Source: Fagopyrum homotropicum
Taxonomy: Eukaryota > Streptophyta > Magnoliopsida > Caryophyllales > Polygonaceae
Direction of reading: 5' to 3'
DNA: 64,000 nt
Assembly (NCBI GenBank): GCA_033239125.1
Contig: BSWB01000003.1
Span: forward strand, 132,360,320 to 132,424,319
Shown here: piece after piece, positions 46,301 to 59,810 of the stretch
How positions within the stretch are numbered: position 1 is the stretch's first letter
Layout: each line of letters starts with the position of its first letter
Made by a program: the position numbers and the translations under genes
The notes under the pieces: generated by a model
Told to the model about the DNA's origin: nothing
The model's database searches: none
Seen by the model: the letters and a program-made list of their open reading frames with translations, nothing else

Positions 46301-49300
46301 TTGCTGGATGATCTACTGTGCTTAAAATCACCAGAAGCATCAATTAAAGCAGAGGATGAGGAATCCCTATTGATCTCAGTTTCCCCAAGCAAAGAACCAT
46401 CCTTGTAAACATCTGATTTCTGAAAGAAGTGGAATCAAATCAACAAGCATTCATAGTTGGATGCTCGAAGTTTGGAATATAGGAGGACAAGAAGAAATCG
46501 GGAAAAACAAAACACAATAACATGTTTGTAATTCAACAATTAACTACAATCAAAGCCAGATGCAGCCTTATTGGTAAAAAGAAATAGAACTATACTAAAG
46601 TTAGCATTACTAAAGACTTACATTATCATCTCCGGCAGAGTGACTCCTTTGGTGCCCCGCTGCATCACTTAATATTACAGGAATAGCACTCTTTGTAGAA
46701 ACAAGTATCAATTTAGTTAGCCTTTGAATCCTGCTCATAAGAGCTGCTTTTGCTTCCTCCTCCTCTTCTAATCTGGACTGCATTTTGACTTGTCCTTCTT
46801 CAAGCTAGAGGATAAATAACAAATATGAAAAAGGATAAACATATGAAGCTTCAGTTAAATTATGAATGCCAAATAAACCAGTGATTACAAATGATAGAAG
46901 TAGAAAGCTAATTGAAGTCAAAGAGTTTATAGAATAAAAGCTAAAACCTGTTGTCTCAAGCTTATTATCTCCTCATGGCTGACACCCACCAACACTCCTC
47001 TCCTTAAGTGGTCAAGTTCTTCCTTAAGAATTGAAATTTCCCGCTGATACTTCTTGATTAAGGACTTCTCATCAATAATCTAAAAGAAGATATGTTTTGT
47101 CAGCAAACCATATACTTTATATTTTGAATTAAGGGAATCAATTACATGGTTCAAATTTTGCACATGTATTATAAAATTACAAACTTTCGCGTAATTTAAT
47201 TTCGTACCTTATTGCGGGAAGCATATATTTCCACTCGCTTGGCCCTGCTAGCAAATTTCAGAGTATTATGAGTCTCCTCATTACTACTGGATGCTGGAGT
47301 AACTGTGCAAATAAGCTGTAAATGCGGAACAAGAAAAGCATTAATTAGGCAAATTTGACAACTATGAAGCAAAAATATCAAAACCAAGATACCAGTTTAA
47401 AATGCAACAAAAGGAGCATTATTAAACTACAAATAATATAAAAACCAAAATCCTAAAGATAAGGCTCTGTCAAGAAAACAAATCAAAAGTCACAAAACTC
47501 GTGAGTTTGAAAGAGGGGAGAAGGGGTTTTGAAAAGAAATCTTGGTTGCAAGCAAATTTAATTGCCCAGAAAAAACATTATGAAAGACTCACTGATACAT
47601 GTCCACGACCACTAAGGGAAGATTGAAGAAGTCGTGTGAGCTTAGAATCTCTGAATGGTACATGAGATGCCTTCCCTTCGCTGAGTTTTCCGATTACCTT
47701 TATGCAGGATAACAATAGCAGAAGATGAATTAAAACAACAAACAGCTAATGAGGGAAACAAAGTGCAGGTCTACTTCTGACCATAGTTCAGTAATCACAA
47801 ATTTTAGTTGGAGAAAGAAGACAGCTTGTAAGGCACCTACCGTTCCGAGAGTCAAAAGACTCTTATTGATATATGATCCTTCCTTTCTTCGCAGTCCTGT
47901 TGTCTCAGTTTTGGAGCTCTCTGACCCTGCTAGGTCAATTAAATTCTAGGGAAATATAGTACTGGTTAGAACTTATACAGAAGTAGTTCACAAGGAAAAT
48001 ACAGATTTTTCAAGACTAAGGCTTTGGCATACAAGCTGGGAGAAAATGACACCATCATATTCATCACCACGTGCACTGCTTTCAATCACCTGTGTATGAA
48101 GATAATAAATAAAAGGTTAAAAAGGAACAATACAATACCTACTCTTCACAACCACGAATTAAGCACCCAAAAGTACTAATTTAGATTATAAATAATATAT
48201 TTGTGAAACTTAATGTCAATACTACTAAATTGAAATACCAAAGCATCTAAGCACAAAATTCTAACCATATCGGCCTTGGATCTGTCAAATAAATAAGATA
48301 CAAGTGCAAAGATAAAATCCATCATATCATGTGCAAGAATTTTACCAGTGTAAATATGGTGTGACTTCGGCTACTCATAAGATTAAAATTATTCGATCCC
48401 ACATGACGATGCTCTACCTCCATAAAAGACAAATAGAAGATTAATCACAGTAAAAGTTTTCAGCAAGTCAAAGAAAGAAATAAGAAGGCTAGTATACAAA
48501 ACTACTGTACCTTCTCCGGCTGCGATGAAAGACAGTGCGTGACCAGGTGACAGAACAACTTCCTCTTTCATACCTTCCACATAAGTGCCCTAGAAAATTG
48601 CATTGTTCACAGTTAAATAATTTCTTCAGTATGCTGGAATTTTAGTTTATCAATAACCAGCTACAGGAATGATTAGAGTACAAATACAATACCAAGTACG
48701 GCTAAAAGTATTACAGCTGATAACAAACCTGCATATCTTCCCTAACACGCAAATTCTGGCCAGCTGGATCAAGCAAGTCATTTATCACCTGCATGAAAAG
48801 GATTTAATAATCTCCATAAGTTTCTATTCACATGCAATCAAACTGAGTAGCTAAACACTACAAAACATCACAAGAAATATAGACTGCATTCACTAGTTGA
48901 AACTCACAATGACCAAAACAGGGTTCGATGTGACAAATCAAGTAATGAAGAGAACAGGATAATAAACATAAATTAACTCATAGCCCACTCACACTGGAGT
49001 ACACAGCCTATTTTTTAAAAAAATGGAAATTTGACTCCAAACCCCTTCAATGCACAATTTTTCTCTCTCCCTGCGAATTTGGGTTCTCAAACCTGTCAAT
49101 CTTGAAGGCTAAATTTCGAGCCTGAATCCTAGGTCACATTCAACAATTAGGGGTTCAACTGACATCTACATAGAAAGATTGTGGTTGAAGATAAATTTTG
49201 TGCAAAACACCTATGAACCGGTTGAATTTTCATAATTTAGGATCTGCGGTTAAAATTCCGAGTTTTATTCTACAAATTTGGTGGAGCTTGAGTTGTTTTT

Positions 49301-52277
49301 TGATGAAATTGATTGTCGAATCAAGTTTAAAAAGCGTGAATTGATGTTAGTTTGTATTAGATTCGGTTCATAAGTGCATGGAGTTGTTTGAAAAGGAATG
49401 TATTTGGTCAATTTTCTGCGCCAAAATAAATGAACTGCGAACGGCAACTGTTGCATGTTGGTGTGGGGAACGTTGTTCCACGTTGATACCCAAACATGGG
49501 AAGGGCCGTCACACACTAGACCCAAGGTGGGAAAGGTCGTCCCACACTGAGACATAAGAGGGAAAGTGTGGGGAACACCATTCCACGTTGAGACCCGACA
49601 GGGGAAGGGCCAGCTTATGCTGAGACCTGACGTGAGAAGGTCATTATACATTGAGACCCAATGTGGGAACGGTTGTTCTACACTGGCTACTTGTGTGGGT
49701 GAGACGTTTACATGTTGACTGTGGCCGTGGGACGAGTGATCGCATGACGGTGTTAGACGTGGGAATACATTCCACGGCGAGTGTTGGTTTGGGTCATTTC
49801 TACAATTTTCAAAAAATCTTTGGTTGTGTACTTCAATCCGACTAGACTATGAGACACATGGGACGTAATAAATGATGACAGAACATGGCATGGCCCACTC
49901 ATGTATGAAATGAAAATCTGCGACAAATAAATATATCATGACGGTAATAGCTCTGTCATCCTCTTTATATTTGCAGAGTAGAGATCAGGTCGAGAGATAC
50001 CTACAGTATGATATATTTCAAAGATATGAAGAAAATAAACTAGTCAGATAGCTACCTCATAATTATATCTTTAGATGTGCTTTTTTATTGTAGAGTCTAG
50101 GTATAGAAATGTGAAATACTAAATATGGATACACTAGTAGTGAGATTCAATAGCATGAAGCCTATATAGTATGGAACAAATAAATATATTACACGTGGAA
50201 ATAGCTATATCATCCTCATTATATTTGCATAGTAGAGATCGTGTCTGAAGATACTGACCTCATTATATATCTCAAGGTATGATACGCGGAGCAAGAACTC
50301 CCGTCCAGGTGTCTGAGACAAATGACGAAGGGACATACATCATTTGCAAAAGGAGGCAGATAGTAAACGATTCACAAGCATATATCACTGAAAAACACAG
50401 TCATTAACGCCTAACTATGTTGTGTTAGAAGGGATGCAGAAAATACAGCTGGCTTACATCTTGGATCATACTAAAAACATCTTTGATCGCCAAAGGTATA
50501 ATACCGGGACAAATTTGATCCCCCTGCAAATATAGTAGTGACATCTATTAGAAGGTGCGGATTCTTAATCATAGAAGTTATGCCAGAAGGGAAACAGAAT
50601 AGAAAATAGAAAAGATCATATGCTTAAAAAGTAGTTTTGAATGGGAAACCAACATATTCATCCATAAAACTAGAGAAGTAGTAGAACTATCAAGTTCTTT
50701 GTCAAGCTTGTAAGTCAGTATAATGTAGTACAAAATTGTGAAATTTTTAGTCAATAAAAGACATCATCATCCTTGAGAAGCTACTTTGAATTGTAGAATA
50801 CAAATTTTTGTTTTCAGCTAAAAACAGACAAATTCAAGGGTGTTGCATAACTTGCATTTAGGCTATTGTTGTCGTGAAAAACAAAAATTATAAGCTGTTC
50901 AACCTCTCACTGTTATCTAAAGCAACACTGAGCACACATATAAGAGTAACTATATCTTCATAATGGACCGAAGCTATTGTAAATGCTGTGCAATATTTCA
51001 ATTTTGAAGTACTATTATTATTAGCAAATCACTGCTCTCTTCTCCGTAATGTCTTCATTAGATGCGACCACTGATTGTCTAAGGGAACCTAGCTAGATTT
51101 AAATGGAATTTCAGAGATTCCTAATTAGTTACCGGATGTACAGAATTATGCAGGTGGTAGTTACAAGAGAAATCGTATATACATCCAAGCCCAACATTGT
51201 AGTATTTTTAGATACACAACTATACATAAAAGGGTAAATAAAAACATTATCAAATCTAACAATATTACAGCTTAACGAATCGAGTAGTGAAATTCTAGTG
51301 ACAAAAATTAAGAAAAGTTGAAACTGACATGCATTGTGTGTGTCTTCCCACTGCTGGTCACACCATAAGCAAACACAGTACCTACAATCCCATCTTGTTG
51401 CATCAGCCAATAGTCAAGATAGAAATTCTAATGCAACTAAGAGATGGTGCATCTGGTCTCCAGATTGTATTTCAAATATATAATTCATCATAATTCCATC
51501 AGTTTCTTAATTAGCTCAACTTCCGGTAGCATACCATTGACACCTTCCATAGCAGCTTGAACTACCGGCCGCGCGGCCACATCATAAACCTCTTCAGTTG
51601 TAGCATCCGGACCAAAAACCTTGTCTAGCAATCAAAATTAAATGAATGAGATGTTCCAAAGCAAACCCTTATTTGGTCTTCCAATCTCAAAATTAGAAAC
51701 CACATAATTCATCAGTAAACCGCATTTAATGTAGCACACTGAATTACCGAATGCATAAGCGGCAGCGTGATTGTACTCGCTCCGAACGATCTTATCACCA
51801 TCGGGATACCACGCATCCTCATCTCCACGCTGGTACTCTCTCTCACTAAACAAACACCAAAAATTCAAAGCAATCAATGAACTCCGGAGTCCAATATCAG
51901 GTCAATGCAAAGAGCAGATCTAGTCGCATTGAGTCCAGATCTAAACATATAAGAACTCACTTCATAGGCCGAAACCGAACGGTAACAGAAATACTATCCC
52001 GGGAGGATCCAGGGAAGTCGGCGGGGTCAGCGAGGAGATCATCGGCGGGGAATCCGACGGGTGACGATCCAGAAGGAACAGCATAAGATTGTGAGGTGGA
52101 GTACATCGAATCGCTGCGAGTGCGATGAGGGGTTGTAGATCTGGTGGAGGAGGTAGATGAAGATTGAGGGAGGAAACGGCCACTGGTGTTCAAAAACGAC
52201 GACGTAGAGGAAGAAGAGTGAGGGCTAGAGGCCCGGCGATAGCTGAAGGGGGAGCTGCTCCGCCCACGAGAAGACAT
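40356..52277 (-). CDS. KIN7D: Kinesin-7 with C-terminal RING (KIN-7D / MKRP type), 24 exons
   Basis: Exons: 52277-51961, 51845-51748, 51624-51535, 51381-51329, 50523-50458, 50312-50259, 48788-48729, 48589-48511, 48413-48346, 48089-48033, 47945-47841, 47697-47593, 47315-47208, 47079-46948, 46804-46622, 46419-46216, 45781-45641, 44945-44826, 44702-44652, 42350-42303, 42188-42042, 41912-41214, 40666-40537, 40441-40356. All phases agree: 3201 nt, 1066 residues. A Ser/Arg/Thr-rich N-terminus (1-95) precedes the motor (about 96-420): P-loop GVTSSGKT 175-182, switch I SSRSH 286-290, switch II LIDLAGSE 316-323. A long coiled coil (430-1000) leads to a C3HC4 RING (1019-1053: CKVC...CRHFC...CPIC). Length and order match Arabidopsis KIN-7D (At4g39050), a plus-end microtubule motor of the MKRP group; that comparison is from memory. 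Mitochondrial targeting is possible but not shown. No frame damage. Confidence 0.95.
44133..44470. repeat. Tandem duplications in kinesin intron 19
   Basis: The ~55-bp word TTTAGCTAATTGTTTTACTA...CATGTAG occurs three times (about 44220, 44275 and 44403), and a longer ~190-bp unit starting TATTGATTATTGAATAACTA occurs twice. They lie in a 2.3-kb intron (42351-44651), the longest of the gene, next to exon 19. Confidence 0.8.
49459..49760. repeat. CCACGTTGAGACCCAACGTGGG minisatellite in kinesin intron 6
   Basis: About six diverged units of 40-45 bp built from ACGTTGAGACCC and GTGGGAAGGGTCGT words; each unit is itself partly palindromic (CCACGTTG / CAACGTGG). It produces a spurious 128-codon frame on the minus strand (49265-49651). 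It lies in the 1.47-kb intron between exons 6 and 7. Confidence 0.75.
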
Positions 52278-53618
52278 CTAAAGTACGACGTCGTTTTCGG
52301 CAGTGGGGATTTATTAGTTGCGCGGTTGTTCTCCTTGCTAGCTGGGCATTTTGAATAAAGGTAGAGAGGGTATAAGAAGTATTGAATCAAGAGTTGAAGA
52401 GAGAGAAATCGATATTGTCAGAGGAAATCACATGGAGGGGTTGGGATTTTGAGCTTTGAAAAATGCTTTCTTTATTAGGGAGCTTGAGCCAATTGAAGGT
52501 TGTTTCTTGATGTTCAAGGATGTCGCTGGTGAGAATGGTTGATGCCTGCCGTCTGCACAGAGAAGAGAGAGCAACAGCAACAGGGACCGAAGAAGGTGGG
52601 GGACTGGAACTAGAAGAGAAGAAATGTCATCTGTGATAAATCACACTATTTAATCAGCAATTACTGTTTGGATTTTTTTAAATTTTGAATTGTAAAGCTG
52701 TGTTCCGTTAGTGGCTACCGTGGTGGCGGTGTGGTCTCGAACAAGATGCAACCTCTCATACAAATGGACATAAGGCTACTTAAGGGCTCGTTTGGTTTTG
52801 AATTGTAAAACAGCGTTTATACGATACCAATCTAATACAATCTAATTTAAGATGGTTAAGTGACATTATACTACTTAAGGGCTAGTTTGGTAAGATTCTC
52901 ATGGAATCAGAAATTAGAATCGAAATGAGTCATATCAATACTTCATGTTTAGTAAAATTTAGAATCGGAATGAGAATGATTTTATATATTTTTATTATAT
53001 ATTTATACTTACTTATTTAGTTTTACAAAATAAAAATAATAATTTTTTTATAAAAAAAAATTACTTTCCAACAATTATTTGAATTATATTATTACTTTGT
53101 AGAAAAATGTGATTTTGATTAAAAAAAAATCTAACTATAATACTAATATTTCGTTAAAAATGTAATGTTATCGAAAAATGCTCGAAAATAATATTAATTA
53201 TTTCAATTGGAAAAAAATATTTGATAGAAGAAGTCATATACCTATTTATTTGGATTGACGATTATTTAGTGTTTATTCATTAAGTTTATAATTAGTATTC
53301 ATTCTTATATGTAGTATAAAAAATAGCATATGTTTATATTATAAACATTCACACATATATAATCAAATATGATACGATTTCTTATTTTATAACTCATATA
53401 AAATCAAAATTTTGTCAAAAATCTTGCGTTCCAACATCATATCAAACACCAAGTATCAAGAATGACTTTTTTTAATTCTTTATTTCATTTCGATTCATGA
53501 TTCCAACTCCATTCCTACGGTCATATCAAACGAGCTATGAGTGTTTATCCGAAGATTTAATTCGAATCTCTTCAAACGTAGAGCAACATTGACGATTGAA
53601 ACGGACGAATGAATGACC

Positions 53619-53696
<78 letters not shown>

Positions 53697-54430
53697 GCAT
53701 TATAAATTATAAAGATCGTTAATGTTAGTTTTGACTATAGTTTTCATGAATTAAATGGGAATGAAAGCGCCATTTTATTTTATTTATTATAAAGATATTT
53801 TTTTATTAATCATATAACAACTCAAGTTTATTTTAAATTTTGAGGTTAATTGATTGTCTTTTTTATATGTGTTGTTTTTATTTGAAAAAGTTGTGTAAAA
53901 TTACTCATTTTGGTATTTGTAAAATAAAGTAGGAGATCTACTAATCCGACTAAGGAGGATGTCATAATCCTCCTTTTTAAGGATGGCAAGTTTCCTAAGA
54001 TGGAAGATGCTCTGATGTCAAATGGCTTCTTTTATTCGGCCACAGTCATCCTTAAGTTCTTCTCCTACATTTTTTCAGTTCTTGACATAGTCACAAGTGA
54101 GACTAATGAATTCATAGTTCTTCTCCTACTATAAACAAGACTAAAACTTAAATAAATAAAAAAAGGGACCTACGGGTTGCCTGGGTCCGAGAATCCGATG
54201 AGTTTGGACAAGCCATGCAACCCGAGTTCTAGATTTAGTTCGAGTTTGGCACGAATAAACGGGTAATTTTTTGTAAAGGTCCATCTCAAGTCCAAGGATG
54301 TCTAGGTCTAATTGTCACCCATTCATATTGCGATCATCATGGATAAGTACCGGTCCAGGACATGAGCCTTCACTTGCGATACGACGTTTATGGTACGAGT
54401 ATAATTGAAATATCTCATGTTTCATTTATG
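52278..54430. other. Kinesin promoter side and intergenic DNA
   Basis: The first 400 bp are the presumed kinesin promoter/leader; no convincing TATA box was found. GGGCTCGTTTGGTTTTG (52788) and GGGCTAGTTTGGTAAG (52870) followed by ATCAAACGAGCTATGA (53525) look like the ends of hAT-type MITEs. 53000-53480 is AT-rich. No gene is recognised. Confidence 0.5.
53622..53692. repeat. (AT)n microsatellite
   Basis: About 35 uninterrupted AT units. Confidence 0.95.
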
Positions 54431-54433
54431 ATG

Positions 54434-55200
54434 TAGGACCATCTCCAACACGACATCAAGGACCATTTACTAGATCAAATGCTAAAGCATTGAAGAATAA
54501 ACCAACTACACCTTATTCGGATTCTACTATGGAAGGAGCAATCACGAGGTCGAGAGCAAAGTCTATTCAAGATGAATTTACAAGCTTACTCACAACATGT
54601 GCACTCAAGGAGACCTTAGTAACTCTTAGAACCTTTGGTGACATTATTGACTGTTATGGAAGAGTCATGCCATGACCAAGAAGATCTCTCAAACATGGAA
54701 GAAGGCTAGGAAAGAGTCCCAGAGAAGAAATCTCGGTCGACCTCCAGGAATCTCGGCAGAGATTTTCACCCGAGATTTCCTTCCTGACACGCGCGTGAAG
54801 ATCCGGCCCATGATCTTATTTTTGACAACTATATTTTAGATTGTATTACCTTAAATCTCTCAAACATTCTTAAGGTAATTGCTGGTTGTTTTATTTTTGG
54901 ATTATTATTTGTATATCTTTTTAAGATATATTTCCTAATATTATCTTTTAGAAGATATCTTCTTAGTTTTCATAGTTGATCTTCCTTATAAAATAGCCTT
55001 AGTGGGGGAGATTGCTAGAGAGATTAGACTTGATATATTTTCACATATTTGTGTGACTTGCATCTTCGTTTATGAAGTTTGTATTTTATTCATTCCTATT
55101 CTATCAAAGAGAGAGACCTTTATTGAATCGTTGTGAAGTCCTTGCTAGATTGTGCTTGTGTGTGTTAATCTTTTTGAAGGTTGGTGCTCCTGGTCAATTC
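54434..55200 (+). pseudogene. Retrotransposon gag start plus LTR-like sequence, related to the 560-bp modules
   Basis: From about 54440 the frame reads GPFTRSNAKALKNKPTTPYS, then TMEGAITRSRAKSIQDEFTS and LLTTCALKETLV before losing phase near 54650. The second block matches the frames at 5815-6036 and 6376-6597 (TMEGxITRTRANIxHEE, LATCALKE). Noncoding sequence follows with AAATCTCGG/CCGAGATTT words, a TATA-like TTATAAAATAGCC (about 54984) and ATATTTTCACATATTTG, in the same order as in the modules. No capsid, protease or polymerase is found, so this is a deleted copy in which the gag start is joined to LTR-like sequence. Confidence 0.6.
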
Positions 55201-55499
55201 TAGTCCATCATTGTGCTTGTCTTACTTAGAATACTTGTGTAAGGTTAAAGAAATGAGGGTTAAGGTAAGCTCTTCATTAAGCGGTTTTGACATATCATTG
55301 ATCAAGGTTTTTTGCGGGAATATCTTGATTCATACCTTCCTATACTTATCATTTATCATTTCATGTTCATCTTCTTATCTTTCCATATCGACCACTAATC
55401 CATTTTTTGAGTTACTTAAAATCTCGGACTGTTCTTCACGAAATCTCGCCCGAGATTTCTTCTATCCATCCGAGATTTGTGTCTGTCGGAGGGGAATTG

Positions 55500-57242
55500 C
55501 GGCTTAACGCCTCATCAATTTCAAATAAATGTTTCAGTAGAACTAAGTTTGTGTAGATATGTTTTTTGATAGTGTTTACAACATGTTAAGATCGTGCTTG
55601 CACGAATGGTTAATAAGGGGACCAAACCGACGACTCAACATATATCTCGGTTGAGAGAGATGTTAGGTGGTTTTGAGTCTAACCATCAGGTGAGACAACA
55701 ATGGAGAGATAGTCAAGGAGACGATGGTAATGATGATGATGTATAGCCTAGTCAAGCAACAAAATATAATTATTTTCCATTTTGAAGTTGCATTTGACTA
55801 AGTTTGTAAGGGCTTGACTATGTTTGTATTTCATTGACTATGTTTATATTATTTGACTATGTTTGAACTTTGACTACATATTCATTCCGTTTCTTAAGTT
55901 TGTCGAAATTTATTTTTTAAGTTGTGGAATTTATTCTATAAGTATGTGGAATTTATTTTATAAGTTTGTATTCATTTTTATAAGCTTGTGTAGTTGACCC
56001 AAATGAGAAATTTTCATTTATAAAAATAGACAAACATTATATTTTTAAAAGATCGATTACTATACATTTCATGAGAAACATAACTACGTCGATGGTCGAT
56101 GGTCCAATGCTCGTAATCTTTGAAATTGTTCGAAGCTCACTTGATATTATACCTTCAACCACGTCACACTATCATCACGAAGACGTGACAAGCATTCAAT
56201 GTTGGAGGGATCAGATATCCTTCAAAGAACCACATTTGTACACAAGTTTAGGTAAACTAAAAAGCTAGTACAATTTAAATAAGAATAAAAACAGTATTGA
56301 AAGCTTATATAATATATATATATATATATATACACCGCAACAATGTGTTATGATCCCAGCAAAGGAACAAGGTTGGGTTAGGCGGGGCGATCCGGGTGCG
56401 GCTTCTTGTCGGATTAGGGAAAATTTGTATGCATCGTGAACTTGTCTAGATAAGCGAGGGTGTGGGCACTAGTAAACAGTGTCGAACAATGCACCACATA
56501 TATACATCTTCAACCAATAGAACTCTGGTGCAAAAGAATTCCGATGTAGCCAATTGAGTCGGTTCGCAAAATTGCTCAGTGTATCTATAGGATAAAGTAG
56601 GGCAATGTATCAATATAGGTTCGTAGTAAATTCCCTCCACATGTTGCAACACAACATGAGCCCTAAATCCACAATTTACACACCTAATACGTTTTGCAAG
56701 TGTATAGCATACGAAACCATGAATAAATAGAAGCTCTTTCTCCCGAAGTCATAACCTCGAATAATGACCGATGGGTTTTGTGTAATATATGAAATCTCGG
56801 AATCTTGTATCTTCTTTGATTTGTTTTCTCCTTGTCATCACTTGTCTCTCTGATTTCATCTCTAACATGCTGAAACCTTGACTTTTTTTTTCCTTCTCCC
56901 GGTGTCCTTCTTTGGTCTTCTTTTGGGATTTTAGACATTAGGGTTTTTTAGATTCATAATCTATGGATTTGCATCACCCTCCACAATGTACCTAATTGCC
57001 GAACTTGGTTCTTATCGAATACACCCAATTTGACCGTCTTTCGGAGGTAAGTGGCAACAACCTATTTCTCATTGATCTCAGCGCGTTCGTTTGAGCCACT
57101 CGACCAAACCCTAAACCAATTGATCTTACGCCAAAATACATGGACATCCGTATCAATGAAAATCCGTACTTATTGCATGATACTCACAATTTCACGTGGA
57201 CTAGGTAATCCGGTAGATGACCACACAAAACATTTAACACAA
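55500..57242. other. Intergenic with possible transposase remnants
   Basis: A plus frame at about 55605-55746 reads TQHISRLREMLGGFESNHQV and ends in an acidic tail; minus frames at 56446-56652 and 56684-56938 are short. They may belong to the MULE remnant to the right, but I cannot assign them. A short AT tract lies at 56307-56331. Confidence 0.35.
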
Positions 57243-59640
57243 TCATGACTGTATTCCCCCTTTGCCTACATTAATGTAGGTCTCATGCAAGTCATATATG
57301 AACTTATCAAAAATCCTACCCAATATTAGGAAGAACATCAATAAGTTTGCAACCTCACTCGGAGTCTTAAAATTGAAATGCTCCAATGATGCCATCAATC
57401 GACAAAATTGATCCCTAAACATCAAATTGATATGCTTCAAGCACATTTGTAGTCGGAAGTTAAATGCATCAAATTGCTTCTTAAAAGCAAAGTGTGTGGA
57501 TTCAACTCTACGCATTACGTTTATTAGAGCACCCACATCAAAGAAGTCTCAAGATTAATCTCGACTCACCTTTTTTCACTTTCAGTTTTTTCTCTCTCTA
57601 CCACGTCAGCTTAAGAACACAACCTAAATTATATCCACATTAATAGAACACAAAACTTGTTCTTAACATGCATATTATATATTATCTACTTTTATTTGTT
57701 TTATCAATAAAACCATAAACGAATTAGATTAAATAAATATGAACTAAATATTAAATCTTGTGATTATATATTAAATACGACAATTTTAAAATTCATAAAA
57801 TTTTAAATATAATCTAAAATTTATGCAAAACATAATAATAAAATAATTTAAAAGAAAGTTAGTTCACATAAAAAAAATAGTTGAAATAGAAAGTTAGTTC
57901 GGGAAAGAAATAAAAAAATGTAAAAAATAAATATAAACTAAAATTTATACACGATAGATAAAATTACAAAAATCATATTACACATTAAATTTTAAGAAAA
58001 TTCCTTAACGAATATAATAAATTTAAATATATAAACTTTGTATTGTATCAATAAGTTTATAAATAAAACAATTTGAAATTTTTTAAAACAAATATAGATA
58101 TATATATATATATATATAATGGAAGTCTATAATACATAAAAATAATTTTATTTTACATATTTTTTAAATTTTATAGTTTATTGTTATTTATAAATATTTA
58201 TATCATATATATTACTAATATTTATCTTTAAACATTTTAATAAGAACATAAATGAATATAAATATATACTTAGTACATCTCAAATTAAGAAACATAAAAA
58301 AAATTGAAATAAAAACAAAATTGAAGACGTTGATGCCAACCGTTGAAGTAAAAAAAACAAAAATGAAGACATTGGAATTAAAAAAATATAAAGTTGAACC
58401 TAAAAATTGAAATATATTGTTGTGGACTCCACTCAAGATTAATCTTTTGCAAGATGAAAAACATTGGTTCCAAAAAAATTGATGTGGGTCCCACATAAGA
58501 TCAAAGCAAGATTTGTTAAGATCAGTTCGATGTGGTTGCTCTTAGAAACATGTCATAGTCTAACTTGAACTAATAATTTCATCTAGTTATTCAAAAGATT
58601 ACATCATTAAATTGAAACATACATATTTGTCTCTTGGATGCCAAGATGAAAATGTTGGTCCACCAAGTAACCTGCAATTTTCTCCTCATGACAAATCCAC
58701 ATCTTGTTCAAGCAATCCATCACCCCACCAATCCTCTCAATGCTCGCCCATTGCATGATGTCGAGCTTCAAATTTTGAACTTGACTTTGATTTGAACAAA
58801 ACACTACATTGACTTTAGAATTCATGTTTCATAGTTACTAATTATGTCTTCTTAAAGGTCTTTCCCCCTACCCCGTGGTCGACGCGCTATGAGCCCAACA
58901 AATGAGATGCATTTGGAAAAAACAAGGGGATAGGCTCAAAAGCCCAAGCTCCAGATCGATCACTATCACCTACGGTCGGTATTTAGACTCTTGAAACCAC
59001 TCTTTGACATGTTGCAAAACCCACGTGTATGTATCCGCATATTCCCGTGCCATAAACGCAAACCCCAAGTGAAATGTTAAATCGGTGCATGTTTGATTGA
59101 CATTCTCAAAAATGTCATTTTGAACCTAAAATCCAAAAATAAATAAAATAAAATCATTAACTGAAAGTATTACCGTATTTAAGCTTACATATGTTGGTGT
59201 TGTAGGTGGTGTCCATGATCGTGATATAATGGTCTTTCTCTTATACTTTGATCGATTGTTCATGGACAAATGCAATGTTTTCCAAGCTTTCATCAATTGA
59301 CCCCTTGAAACCGAAAATGAATTTTTCTTTCACCAACGTGTTGAATAGTAATTGCGTCGGGTTCACTACTTCTTGTTTTAACCTTTGAATCTTCTCCCAC
59401 ACATTGTATACATGTTGCCCCCGACCAACCGCCTTCTTACTTTTGTCTCAACCTCTCATGAACATCCTTCGTTGCCGTTCTTGCCGCTGTTTCCGTTACA
59501 CATCAAGAGTTACTCCCTCGTCAAACGACCGAAAAAATGTGATATGCGACGACTTAACCAACACATCATTTTTTCCGACAAGTTTTCTCCTTCCAATCTT
59601 CTTGCTCCCGGAAAAAGTGTGATAAGAAATACATAATATA
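57243..59640 (-). pseudogene. Decayed FAR1/MULE-type transposase, split by a MITE
   Basis: Minus-strand pieces, in order: GQHVYNVWEKIQRLKQEVVN near 59400; FHLGFAFMAREYADTYTWVL with QHVKEWF near 59010-59090; VIVIDLELGLL near 58960; MHLICWAHS near 58900; then 58825-58607; and RVESTHFAFKKQFDAFNF near 57500. The order matches the MULE/FAR1 transposase: GFAFL..E....Y.WVL..L, then the catalytic VTDRELGLM (here VIDLELGLL), then LC.WHI, then NRVESxHxxLK. Several stops and frameshifts are present. FAR1/FHY3 transcription factors derive from this family, but the damage and context make this a dead transposon. The insertion 57527-58541 lies just before the RVES motif. Confidence 0.7.
57527..58541. mobile_element. 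Tourist-like (Harbinger-type) MITE, 1015 bp, with TTA duplication
   Basis: The ends GAGCACCCACATC and GATGTGGTTGCTC are inverted copies with one mismatch, flanked by TTA on both sides (57524-57526 and 58542-58544). The interior is very AT-rich, with an (AT)n tract near 58096, and has no coding sequence. A 3-bp TTA/TAA duplication with short GC-richer TIRs fits a non-autonomous PIF/Harbinger element. Its termini differ from the intact element at 30492-35061, so that transposase need not be its mobiliser. Confidence 0.75.
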
Positions 59641-59810
59641 TACCCATACTTAATATTAACTATTGAGGTGCTTGAAAATCTTAACCGAACTACTTGAAAA
59701 CATCAGAATTCAAAAGAAAGAACACTACCAAAATCTCTCTTTAAAATTTCAATGAAAAACGAGATATATCTTCCGACGTCGTCATATCTAAACGAAAACC
59801 TCCGCATTTA

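Noticed and set aside
49265..49651. 128-codon minus-strand frame with repeated STWNxVPHT
   Set aside because: It lies inside kinesin intron 6 and its repeats come from the ACGTTGAGACCC minisatellite.
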